Assembly: GCA_944472155.2 (NCBI GenBank)
Contig: OX235272.1
Coordinates: forward strand, 15,980,354-16,044,353
Direction: 5' to 3'
Length of the DNA: 64,000 nt
From: Trichobilharzia szidati
Lineage: Eukaryota > Platyhelminthes > Trematoda > Strigeidida > Schistosomatidae
The position numbers and the translations under genes are program-made. The notes under the pieces are model-generated. The model was not told where the DNA came from and ran no database searches. It saw nothing but the letters and a program-made list of their open reading frames with translations. This document shows positions 46,205-56,499 of the stretch, one piece after another. Numbering within the stretch: the first letter of the stretch is position 1; every line of letters begins with the position of its first letter.

Positions 46205-46430
46205 TTTGCATAATTTTGATTTTCATCACGTATTGCTTAGATTCGGAGAATCATTGATACCTGGGAGTAGCTGTTTTTTCTCTGTTTGGCGCTCTTCAAC
46301 AGTGTGCAACCATCACGCCATCAGGAATCGAACCAAGGACCTTCTGGTTACAAAGCGACTTTGCATACTGTTCAGTCACTGGGACAGAACCAAATGGCCC
46401 ATCAGCTCTAACTTCTGTCAATTTGTGTTA
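46205..46430 (-). mobile_element. Decayed hammerhead SINE
   Basis: Minus strand head (B box ggttcgattcc, 46325), hammerhead remnant TTGAAGAGCGCC (46288-46300) and tail fragment. Inactive. Confidence 0.65.
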
Positions 46431-46599
46431 CAGCTCGATTGCCCGTTAATATCATTAGAGAGCACCTTCTCTCACTTCCTAATTGGAAGACTCCACTTAT
46501 CAGGAATTCTCACACTGATGAGTCCTACAATAATTTTTAAGTATTGGTTTACAGGGATTCAATTGATTTCAATTTATATCACGAAATAACTTAAGTCAC

Positions 46600-46740
46600 A
46601 GAACCACTGAAAACTTGAGAGTATTGGTACCTGTAATCTGAATGTGCTGGGTTCGATACTTAATGGAGCTGAAGAGTCCCGAACAAGGACAAAATGGATG
46701 TGAAATACTTGTGGTTTTCATTAGTTCGCTAGGTGAAAAC
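46600..46740 (+). mobile_element. Decayed hammerhead SINE fragment
   Basis: Contains gggttcgatact (B box) and CTGAAGA-GTCC..GGAC (46672-46698), but GAAA is AAAA. Inactive by the missing invariant G. Confidence 0.65.
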
Positions 46741-46899
46741 GATTTGTGATTTAAATTGAGAAGTCAACTTTACTTTTTCAATTCGTACCTCTAGAAAGTG
46801 TGTCAGTTTAAACTAAGATTTTGGTGCACCTAATTTCTTCATTTTTCTGTCATCTCGCGTAAAATTTACTTTTACATATAAGCCTATGTGACTGCTTAC

Positions 46900-47357
46900 C
46901 TGTACAATAATATATTTCTCTTCTTTATGCCTCTGAAGTATTGGTAATTCTTTATCAAATTCTTTTAAACTTTTCAATTTATATAACGACAATTCTTTGT
47001 CAGAAGATTTATGTACAATTGCATCCTTCCATATTGGTAAATCTGTTCTATGCTCTAGATGAATATTCTCATTCCATAATAATAGTGCGCCTCGTTTCTG
47101 AAAGGATCCCTGTCGGTTCTGAAAGCGATCTTTCAGTTTGTCAAGTTTACGACTTCGATATTTCTTTTCATTCTCTAAGTTGATATCATATTTTAACGGT
47201 GAACTATACCAAATAGTATTCGGTGAGTCTGAACTATCCAGAGTTAGCCATGTTTCTATTGTGTATAGAATTTTAGGGGGACTGTGTTTGATATGGCATG
47301 TATATGTTCCATTGTTCAGATCAAATTCAGGGTTTAAAGTGAATTTTAGTGTTTTAC
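46900..47357 (-). CDS. Host gene exon 3 (Ig-like Cys motif)
   Basis: Minus strand. Acceptor is a long polypyrimidine tract ending tttttttttcag at 47358; donor cag-gtaagc at 46899. 458 nt, phase 1 in and phase 0 out. It encodes about 152 residues: KTLKFTLNPEF, then DLNNGTYTCHI (pattern of an Ig-type F strand, with an NGT sequon), WYSSPLKYDI, a charged Lys/Arg/Glu stretch, and RHKEEKYIIVQ. No stops. An in-frame upstream Met reading falls in intron and is not the start. Secreted or membrane ectodomain inferred from Cys and sequons. Confidence 0.75.
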
Positions 47358-47483
47358 CTGAAAAAAAAAGAAATAACGATGAGTCTAACAAAAAATGATT
47401 TACATAAAATGTATCTACTTATTTAATAATAAGTAGTATAAAATTAAATACTACAATCTGTTAATAATTTTAATGAATTTTAC

Positions 47484-47600
47484 CTTGTAGGCATATTTCA
47501 GTAGCATTCGAATGTCTACTCGTATATATTTCACATTTAGCACCAAAATAATCGAGACAACTTGGACTAGAATAACAGTCGATACGGCAACAATGAGGTT
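47484..47600 (-). CDS. Host gene exon 2 (Cys-rich)
   Basis: Minus strand. Acceptor attttag at 47601 and donor gtaaaa at 47483; 117 nt, phase 1 in and phase 1 out. Encodes PHCCRIDCYSSPSCLDYFG, then AKCEIYTSRHSNATEICLQ: six Cys in 38 residues and an N-glycosylation sequon (NAT). Phase matches exons on both sides. Cys density points to an extracellular, disulfide-bonded segment. Confidence 0.75.
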
Positions 47601-48984
47601 CTAAAATATAATGAAATAAAGAGAAGCTGAATTAATAATTACAGTTGGTTTCCGGCATTCAAATCATGACTAATTCATTCAAATAATGGGAAGTAATCTC
47701 AGAAATGTTATCCCTGTCAGACAGTTTTATTTGTGTTATGGTTGCAAAATAACCGAAATTCATCTACTAGTTGTCTGCATCAGAATGATTTTTCAGTGAG
47801 CAAAGATCAAGCAGAAGACTGCTATATAGTACTGGGTTACTGATAACAGGCATTTACAAATGACGGATGTTTAAAAGTACATGGCACTAAACTGAGATCC
47901 TCTGCATGACGCCTCAGTAGCAGTGCAAGCCTACATCCTTCTCCGGCAGTGGATCTTTACTGTTATGAAATCTGAAACTAAGTGGGAGGAGATGTTCACC
48001 TCACCTAGCTAGTATCAGTTTGTGGAGAGTTTCTTCGGTATCTGTCCTCTACCACGCAGACCCTTTCAGCCCTTAATCTCAGGTTTATTCGTAGAAATTC
48101 TTCAATAATTAGTTTAATATGCATTCCTCTATAAAGATTTAAGGAAAAAAAGCAGTAATGCTCTCGTGTGTACCGATTCTGGCGGCACTGAAAAGTTAGG
48201 TGTAATCGGTAGAAGGTTGTGTTAAAAATCCACAGTCAAGATGCAGGATACTAAATACCAGTAATTCCGGTGGCTTAAAGTAATTTTACCGTCTGAGAGG
48301 CCTCACCCACTGTGAGCTTGACTCTAAGCGAATGAAGAGTCCGTCTCGCACTTAGGCGATTTTTTATGGTTATTGATTACTCCTGTATGACATCAGTAGT
48401 TTCCAAATACTTGTTCTAACCAGTATTATGAGCCATCTTTCGATTCTAATCTCTTCTACTTGGAGAGTAAGCATCGAGAAATGGTAAACAAGCTTTTTTC
48501 CTTAATTGTTCAATTTGGTAGTTGATTCGAACTAACGATAAAGTTAAAAAAACATGACTAGTATGTCGCTGGATTTCGGTTTTGAATTTCTACCACAGGG
48601 TATCCTCAATACCAAAGATGTTTGCAATATGTCATGAGTTAGACGAAATTCTTGAATTTCAGTACTGAATGTTTTAGAATATGTACAGTACACTGTTTAG
48701 GTATCAAAGGGGGAGCGAAACTCCGTATATCTCTCCAAGCTCACAGAACTAACATAACAATATATGCGTAAATATCAAACTACTTGTTAAGATGATACTA
48801 AATATAAAAGACCCTTCAGCGGAAGCCAAGGGCATTCGATAAATACCAACTGTAAATACTCACAAAGAAAGCATTGGATGCACACTAATCCATAATAGAT
48901 GGGTGGGAAATCAAAATATTTTTTGAATATACTTTGACAGACACTACGCAACAACCAATGACATATGTCTGGTTCTTCGTATGA
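47601..48984. other. Intron DNA, unassigned
   Basis: No transposon or exon recognised. Confidence 0.4.
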
Positions 48985-49335
48985 TGCAGACAGAATTCTA
49001 TCAATCACGTCTACAATACAACCACCATGTTTGGCGGCTCACCATACGGATTTACTCTTAATGACACTCGTCAAGAGGCATATCTGGAATACTCCAGAAA
49101 TTGTTAGATGCTTGAAGGTGACTGGCAGGAAGCCTCAGACTTAGGTTAGCACTCGTCATCAAGATGCATCTGCGATCTTGAAGCAACGCACACCACTTCT
49201 GATATTCGACCCAGAATTTCCTAGTTCAAGACTTCAGATATGCCTTGCTGACATGTGCCATCAAGTACGAAACCTAGAGCTAAGGGTTCCTGCCAGTCGC
49301 CTTCAAGCATTTAACAATTTCTGGAGTATTCTTTT
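48985..49335. mobile_element. Inverted pair of the second hammerhead-SINE family (decayed)
   Basis: A minus-sense copy (48985-49215) and a plus-sense fragment (49222-49330) are inverted copies over about 60 bp (gccttcaagcatttaacaat matches attgttagatgcttgaaggt). Both carry decayed versions of the hammerhead at 56608-56665, for example CTGACATG..GTACGAAACC at 49246-49270. Inactive. Confidence 0.65.
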
Positions 49336-49439
49336 GTTTGAAATAAATAGCTCATGATGATCGACGAATGAGGAGTAATCAGCATTACATGTCTACTCCT
49401 AATGTAGGTACTGACAGCACTCTGTCTAACCTACTACAT

Positions 49440-50650
49440 TAAGAAACCTAGACAATCTGGAATCACCCAACCTCTACTTTCACAATTTGTCAACTCTCGT
49501 ATCTTACCTATTCTACTTTACTGCTCACCGTTAGTCTTTCCTGGTCTACCGAAAAAGGACTTTACCATACCGAGAAGGATGTTGAAATTAGTTAGTAGGA
49601 CTAGTGGTGTAAAACTCAGTCAGCTCGTCACTACATTAGTTGATAGGCATCTGAATATATGCGAAAAATGGTCTAAAACCATACTTTCTGACCTCCAACA
49701 CCCCCTCTATTCCAAACTCTCGCCTTGTATCTCATTAAGTAGAATCAGAAATCTGTATAAAATAATCTATGCTCGTACAACCAAGTACAGGAACTCAACG
49801 ATACCATACTTGACTCGTGTTCTAAGTGACAGAAACAATGTTAAGCGTGAAACCTATGACTTGCTTTGTTGTTAATAACATAATTTTAGGCTCTTTTATT
49901 TCTCTCTTATTTTGCATTCTATAGTGAACTCCTTCTTAAACATACTTAGCTACCTAAATTATTAACATTGGCTTACTTTTTTGTACTTTACTGTATTCCT
50001 TCTTTTGTGTATCTACTGGTTCCGACTATGTTAGCACTATGAGTATTACAAAACTGTCCTGTCATTAACCGTCATTTAATTATTAGTTTTTATTTGTTGT
50101 TTTTTTATTTATTTATTTTTTTCGGCAATATTAAACTGACAATCATTGGTTGTGAACGCCATTATCACCATCTTAAAATTTTGCACTATGCAGGATTACT
50201 CACACTACCATTACAAACACTGCATTAGACCTGACAATAAAAACAAAACAATAACCCAGAAATGTTATTTTATGATTGTTTAGTATTGTTTCAACTAAAT
50301 TAACTGATCTTCTTGGCGATAAGCATTCTTAAATATCATTTCATAACTTCTTGTATGACTATAGCTTTATTGTCACCATGCATAATCATATCATAGCTTC
50401 CACTACCAAATACTGAGATATAATTATATTCTATTTATTTTCCTTTCTACTTCTTGGTACATTTTCGCATTTTTTAAAAATTATTTTTGTGTTCTTTTGC
50501 TGTTGTTGTCTTTATATTTATTTTTTTGAAATACTCCTTTTAAACGTTGGATAAAATTATATGCAAATATTGTAGATACGAGCTGAAAATTCCACACTGT
50601 ATCACTAGTACTGTTTCTAGAATAAAGCAAATTATTATTATTAATTTGGA
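49440..50650 (+). mobile_element. CR1-like LINE, C-terminal end and 3' UTR
   Basis: Reads SRILPILLYCSPLVFPGLPK (49495-49555) then RRMLKLVSRTSGVKLSQLVT, VDRHLNICEKWSK and KIIYARTTKYRNSTIPYLTR to a stop at 49873. A ~770-bp 3' UTR ends in a (TTA)n tail at 50633-50643. This last 140 codons are uninterrupted, so this is the best CR1-like copy here. Inserted in the intron between exons 1 and 2, antisense to the gene. Confidence 0.8.
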
Positions 50651-50654
50651 ATAT

Positions 50655-50840
50655 GATCCCCGATGAGGTGAAACTTTTGAAATTAGGTTTGGTGCTTGAA
50701 GCCAGATATGCCTCATTGACGAGTGTCATTAAGAGTTAATCCGTATAGTAAGCCAGCCAACATGGTGGTCGTATTGTGGACGAGATTGATAGAATTCAGT
50801 CTGCATCAAACGAAGGAGTAGACATATGCATGCTATTGAT
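50655..50840 (+). mobile_element. Second hammerhead-SINE family, decayed copy
   Basis: 3' part shared with 56500-56800 (catggtggtcgtattgtgga, gatagaattcagtctgca). Its hammerhead segment is reduced to attgacgagtgtcattaaga. Confidence 0.6.
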
Positions 50841-51057
50841 TTTTGCCCAGTGTCTGTCAAGGTATATTTCAAATATTTTTCTAATCTTCCATTTATCTCT
50901 TAGAAAAATTACACTGATTGATTTGTTTTGTTCATGTTCATGAATTCATTTATGACAGAGTACTTTCCAGGCTTGTTTATACAGTCAAGTACTAAAAAAA
51001 GCAATACCCAACTCTGAATACATACTCAAAGAAAAGGAAAATATATAAATCACATAC

Positions 51058-51457
51058 CGTTAACCGCCCATAAATTCTGTACAATATCATTCACTTGGAG
51101 TAAATTTTCACTAGTTACTCTGTGATTAATGTTATTAATATTATTATTATTAATATCATTGTTGTTATTTATCCCGATATCACCATGACTACCGATTACA
51201 TCATTCTGGGGAAGGTTTTGTCTTACACTCATTTCAGATTGAACATTATTGTTATTATTATTATTATGATTGTTTTTTTCAACATTCCAACAAGATTGTT
51301 TCAGACATGTCTGACAGATACGACGTTGTGTATCACAATGAATATCTTTTAGATATGATTGACTTTCAATAATTTCTTCTTGAAATAATTGATTGACCAA
51401 GGGTGAATTAATTGTACAATAGAAACTGTTCAACTGTGGAGGTAGATAGGAAGCTTT
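51058..51457 (-). CDS. Host gene exon 1 of those seen (Asn-rich)
   Basis: Minus strand. Acceptor tttattttag at 51458 and donor gtatgt at 51057; 400 nt, phase 0 in and phase 1 out, matching the exon at 47484-47600. Encodes about 133 residues beginning KASYLPPQLNSFYCTIN, then IHCDTQRRICQTCLKQSCW (five Cys), then low-complexity Asn runs (AAT/AAC repeats 51140-51270), ending VQNLWAVN. Upstream exons and the start codon were not found in the window. Family not recognised. Confidence 0.7.
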
Positions 51458-52003
51458 CTAAAATAAAATTTATGCGGGAAAAAAAGGAATGAGGAGGAAT
51501 TGTAACGGAAAGGGACATAAGGAGAGAGACTATGAGGGAAATATCAAATTAATTACAGTGGTTGTAGCAAAACAGTCAAATTGAACGAGATCAAACAATT
51601 GTATAGTTGGATGAATAGATGCAACTAACTTAAATGCTCATGCCAAATAAACCAAAAACACACTTGATTAAAACAAAAGCTATCAATCAGCATTCAAGTT
51701 GTGTAATCGGGAGCTATCTAATGGCCGTGCCTTAATTTGATGTATTAAAATCTATGGGTTGGTTACAGTTAGTCAAAAAGGAAACAAAGCCCCTGCTAAT
51801 GAAATTTGCAACTATTCCTAAGGTAACTACTGTCTTTATGAACCTAGAATTCAAATGTGACACCCTGAAGCAGAAATTCTTTGAAACGACCCTTCTAAAT
51901 ATCTGGTGAAGATATCTCAAGCAGCCAGCTTATAAATCACATTCTCCTAGGAGGTAGCTAATCTATTCAAGTGTTAGGGATAAGATATCACCTTTGGCTG
52001 TCT
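51458..52003. other. Unassigned
   Basis: Upstream side of the host gene; no start exon recognised. Confidence 0.35.
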
Positions 52004-52350
52004 CAGTGTATACCATGGTTCTCTTGTTCTCTGTGGAGCAACGTATATCGGCCGTACGCAATGTCAAGTCTAAAAAGGTATTCCAGCTTGGGTAGCCAGA
52101 GGAAGAAAGAATAATACCAGTGGTTCTATTCTTACCTTACCAACTTGCGCGTCTTACCAACTCTGGACATTGGTCGTCCCTGCATGATGGCTTCAAGTGG
52201 CAAGCAGAGTTACTCAATCTCGTAGTAAAGGACTTCAAATACGCCATCTATATAGGTAGCCGAATCACTGGCTACTTTCGGAGGTATAAACAGTTTTTCA
52301 TAGGAAATAAGCAGACATTAGTAGTCGTCACTTTTCACTTCATGTGAGAG
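52004..52350 (+). mobile_element. Penelope GIY-YIG relic
   Basis: One frame reads CVYHGSLVLCGATYIGRTQC (52008-52068), the GIY-YIG motif with its preceding Cys. A stop follows, then decayed C-terminal sequence. Confidence 0.6.
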
Positions 52351-52694
52351 TATGAAGATTTTAAGTGGGATCAGAATCCGTAAGCTATACATACATAACA
52401 CAAGCTTGATCACTAAACTATCCGAACTGTGGAACACAATAAAAGCCAGAAGCATCTTCTACCTGAGGTGCGAATTTTTTCCATTTGAGCAAATGCAATC
52501 AAATTGATGCTATAATAATAGTAATGCTGGATGTCATTAAGCAAATGAGTTATCACTACATCACAGAAGGAAAATTACACCCTACAGTAAAATTTTTCGC
52601 GGTGATTAGATCTGCTTTATTTATGCTTTTTATAATATCTGCTGACTTGCGAAATTTCTTCTGAAAGTAAAATTTTTGTATTCTAAAATTTGTG
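52351..52694. other. No recognised gene
   Basis: Unassigned. Confidence 0.4.
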
Positions 52695-52793
52695 AACATT
52701 AATTGTCTATAGTTTGGTTTGTAAGGGTTAGTTATGTTTCTTACGAGTTGATCACGGATTGATATCAGTGAGAGAACCATTGAAAACCAGGAA

Positions 52794-52842
52794 GTACTGG
52801 ACAGCTGATCTTTCATCCTAGTTTGGGAATCATCGGCAGTAC
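52794..52842 (-). ncRNA. Variant hammerhead, core CCGATGA
   Basis: Stem I GTACTG with CAGTAC is kept, but the invariant U of CUGANGA is C, the stem II outer pair is lost (TTCC with GGAT), and GAAA is followed by an extended segment before GTC. Probably inactive. Confidence 0.65.
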
Positions 52843-53283
52843 GCACCCACTGGGATTCGAACCCAGGACCTTCTGGTCACAATGCAAGCTCGCATACCAT
52901 TCAGCCACTGGGACCTAATTCGATGGCTCATGAATTCTAACTTCCACCAATTCGTCATTTAGCGCGTGATCAACTCGTAAAAACATAACATAACCCTAAC
53001 AAACCAAAGTATAGGAAATTAATCTGATGCTCGCTAGTGACTTGCTACAGGATGGAGTTTCCTGGAGTTCTAGTGAGAAGTCGTGACCAGTGAGGTCCAA
53101 TTTGATGTCACGTGTGTGAATGGATGTCCCACCAAGGACAATGGGTGGGGTCGCGCTAAATCACGAATTGGTAGAAGTTAGAATTCATGGACTGGCCATT
53201 AAATCGAGTCCCAGTGGCTGGATGGTATACGAGCTGGATTGCCTTGTAACCAGAAGGTCCTGGGTTCGAACCCCAATGGGTGC

Positions 53284-53332
53284 GTACTGCCGATGATTCC
53301 CAAACTAGGATGAAAGAGCAGCTGTCCAGTAC
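53284..53332 (+). ncRNA. Variant hammerhead, core CCGATGA
   Basis: Same variant as 52794-52842 and 56133-56181: perfect stem I, CCGATGA core, TTCC/GGAT stem II. The shared change marks a subfamily that spread with an altered core. Confidence 0.65.
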
Positions 53333-53398
53333 TTCCTGGTTTTCAATGGTTCTCTCACTGATATCAATCCGTGATCAACTCGTAAAACAACATTAATT

Positions 53399-53824
53399 AG
53401 TTGACGTCAGAACACTCAACCAGTGATCCAGAGGATGTTGTGTTTGCACTCGTGTGAAGACCAAAGCTACTGTTTCAGACCCAATCGACGGTGATGTAGT
53501 AGCAGTCTATAAAAATAAAGTTAACCTCAGAAGACTTCACAAAAATTTAATAATATCGACTAGGATCTAGAGAGAAAACATTTTTTAAAGAAAACAGCCC
53601 TCGTCTCTGAATAAATTTTACCAATTTGATCCCCAAACTTGGATTAAAATTCTTAGTTACAGAAGAGATGAAGTCTATCTCGTGATTGGAATCATTTTAA
53701 GAGAGTCTTTGAAGATATCTTCATGCACTGGTTTCCAACCAGTAGTGTTTAGCATGGCGTCCGGAAACTCTGTCTAATGGTCATATGAAAATTAGTAATG
53801 TGAAATTTATCTTTCTGTCTTTCG
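53399..53824. other. No recognised gene
   Basis: Unassigned. Confidence 0.4.
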
Positions 53825-54405
53825 GGCATCGTTTCAAGCATAGGCGGCATGCATGAGAATGTCAAATGCAGAATGGATCGGAAAGGCAAGACAGAGGACA
53901 TTCATTACTCTGAAATCCATCTGGAAATCTGCTGCACTCAACAGAAAGAATATGATTCGGATTTTCAATAAGAAAGTCAAATCACTGATTCTGTATTGTC
54001 CCGAAACTTTGCATGTCCTCAAAAGCATTTCTGACAGGCCACTTCAGGCTTTTATCAACAACTAACTTCGCTTCATACTGAGGATCAGATGGCAGGACAC
54101 AAAAGATTAGCGACAAAGAACTCCGACGATGAATCAGCCAAAAATATGTTGCAAAACAAATATGCAGAAAGAAATGGATTAGACGCATGCTGAGTAAGAA
54201 CGTGCATCGGCTAGGCCTCTAGTGGAGCCCAAATGGGAAACGGCAGGTTGGGCTTTGGTCGAGGGTGACATTAAGGAGATCGTGAGTAATAGAGAGATGA
54301 AAGCTGATGGGAAATCGTAAGGCCAGATAAAAATGACTTCAGGAAACAGGGTGGAATTATGATGCACTTCTGGAGCCCTATGTTCCACTTTGAACCTAAA
54401 ACATT
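53825..54405 (+). mobile_element. Diverged RTE-clade LINE, 3' fragment
   Basis: Reads GKARQRTFITLKSIWKSAAL with NRKNMIRIFNKKVKS, and ends gagccctatgttccactttg near 54395. Collinear with the b-type copies. Confidence 0.75.
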
Positions 54406-55808
54406 ATGTAACCTTAACTCATTCAGATAGCTCAGACTGTATTTCCGACTATGAAATCCTACAGTGATAAAACACTAGAGTTCAGTAATCTAAAGTTTCT
54501 CAACTTCTAATTTAAGTGCATTTATTCACAGTCCATTATAAGACTTTGTAGTTTGAAAAGCAAGTTGGATACCAGAACACTTTTTCCGATAAAAGACCAC
54601 AGCACTGCAAATTCACAGAAGTAAGAGTAACTTTCTCCTGCACCATGGAAACAGAGTCAATCTGGGGGGACTTTAGTTGTTCATGAGAGTGTTGTGCTCG
54701 AGACGGGGTGAGAAATTTGAAGGTGTATACAAGATGCAGTCCCTTTATATGGTGAGTTGGTTTCAAGCGTCTAAAAATTAACAAAGTGGGCATATTTTCA
54801 GAATTCCTGTGATAAAAAAATCTTCAATTCATATAACCTGGTCGAGAACTCTTTATAGAAAAATGCCAGCAAAATAATTGTTATTAGGACTTCTGCACTA
54901 AATGAGATGTTCACCGACGTCAAAGCCAAGATCCTCTGTTCATAAGTAGTTCTTTCATGTTCTTTCTGAGGGAATAATTATATATGCAACTCAGACCTAC
55001 AACTTATAGAAGTATCTGTGGAATTCAGAGTCGTGCAAAACGCTGTGCATACTTCTACATAACGCGCCACTAGATAAGAGCATAAATTCGTCATACGTGT
55101 CTTATTGTACATGCATTAGCAATTCTCACCTTCATATTTTGTGATTTCAGTTAACATGCATTAAATCTTCATTTGCAAGTTATTCATGCACATTATTTAT
55201 CTCGAAATCAATGTATTACTTAAATAGTATAGTAGTAAAAAAAGAAATTCTTGCAATTTTCAATATTCTTTTGCTATTTAAATAGAAGTAGCCATTCAAT
55301 GAAAGAAAGAAAGAATAATTCGCGGTGAGTTACCATACAGAACATGTCATAACAAAAAGCGCAGTCTTTATGCTACATCACATTTGAAACTCACATCTGA
55401 GACCAATATTGCATGATCTAACTGAAAGCACACATTTGTAAACAAACAACCACACAACAAAACAAACAAACAAAGAGAATTTGAAATTCATTTGTGTATA
55501 TATATATACACAAAAACAAAACAACAGAATTATTCGTCAAAAAAGATTGATGTTTTGTTATTTCGTATATTTATTTATTTATCTATTTATTTTTGAATTT
55601 CATTAATGTTAATTGTCAGTTCTACATGATTGATTCGAGTTGGATTTCATTCACAGTGTGTTGTGCCTCTTGCCAAATATTGTGTATGTCACTCACTGCA
55701 GAATGTTGGTATCTATCACTGTCGTGAAATTATCCTTTCATATTTTAACGACTTATATACAGTCCTTTTGAAATATAATTAATATTATTTTAAGGAAAGT
55801 GGTTAGAT
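54406..55808. other. Unassigned long stretch
   Basis: No family recognised. Includes an (ACAA)n run near 55440-55480 and the palindromic tgtgtatatatatatacaca at 55493-55512. Confidence 0.4.
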
Positions 55809-55820
55809 TTATTTATATTT

Positions 55821-56270
55821 TACGAGTTGATCACGGACTGATATCAGTTAGAGAACAATTGAAAACCAGGGAGTACTGGATGCTCGCTAGTGACTTGCTA
55901 CAGGTTGGAGCTACCTGGAGTTCTAGTGAGAAGTCGTGACCAGTGAGGTCCAATTAGATGTCACGTGTGTGGATGGATGTCCCACCAACGACAATGGTTG
56001 GGGTCTTGCTAAATCACGAATTGGTAGAAGTTAGAATTCATGGACTGGCCATTGAATCGGGTCCCAATGGCTGAATGGTATACGAGCTTGCCTTGTAACC
56101 GGAAGGTCCTGGGTTCGAATCCCAGTGGGTGCGTACTGCCGATGATTCCCAAACTAGGATGAAAGAGCAGCTGTCCAGTACTTCCTGGTTTTCAATGGTT
56201 CTCTCACTGATATCAATCCGTGATCAACTCGTAAAACATAACTAATCCTTACAAACCAAACTATAGAAAA
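55821..56270 (+). mobile_element. Composite inverted hammerhead SINE, copy 3
   Basis: Short inverted tail arm (55821-55880, minus sense) joined at gtactgga to a plus-sense head, tRNA-like part (B box gggttcgaatccc, 56111), variant hammerhead (56133-56181) and tail. Flanked by the 12-bp direct repeat ttatttatattt (55809-55820, 56271-56282). Confidence 0.9.
56133..56181 (+). ncRNA. Variant hammerhead, core CCGATGA
   Basis: Identical core variant to 53284-53332; stem I perfect. Confidence 0.65.
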
Positions 56271-56299
56271 TTATTTATATTTGCTTCAGTTGTTAGATT

Positions 56300-56400
56300 T
56301 TCACCACGAGCCAACATAAGTTAGAGATATCAAAGCACTGAGAGCACCACTGGCCAGATGTTTCGTCCTGTTCGAGGACTTCTCATCAATGCCCAGCCAG
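56300..56400 (-). mobile_element. Decayed hammerhead SINE fragment
   Basis: Minus strand keeps the GAGAAGTCCTCGAACAGGAC region with CGAAAC (56365-56385); the CUGA part is lost. Confidence 0.5.
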
Positions 56401-56499
56401 TGTTATATTACGTACGAGTTGACAGAGTTAGAATTATAAAAAGAAAGCGCCCAAATTTAAGAATTACTCTTTTTGGCAATATCCAATACAGTCCTACAG

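Larger units (their letters stand above)
52705..53388 (+). mobile_element. Composite inverted hammerhead SINE, copy 2 (most complete)
   Basis: An inverted unit (52705-52970: tail, hammerhead, B box gggttcgaatccc, A box, part of head, all minus sense) meets a plus-sense tail at about 52971. Then head, tRNA-like part (B box gggttcgaacccc, 53265), hammerhead and tail follow in plus sense. Flanked by aacattaatt at 52695-52704 and 53389-53398. The minus and plus units are mostly complementary, so the RNA could fold into a long hairpin. Confidence 0.85.

Noticed and set aside
46519..46526. CTGATGAG word
   Set aside because: No GAAA or paired stem II downstream.
46672..46715. CTGAAGA with a perfect GTCC/GGAC stem
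   Set aside because: The invariant GAAA is AAAA and stem I is lost, so it is listed only as a decayed SINE.
47358..47391. Methionine start for the 46813-47391 frame
   Set aside because: It lies in a polypyrimidine tract directly before a consensus acceptor, so this is intron; the frame also runs past a consensus donor at 46899.
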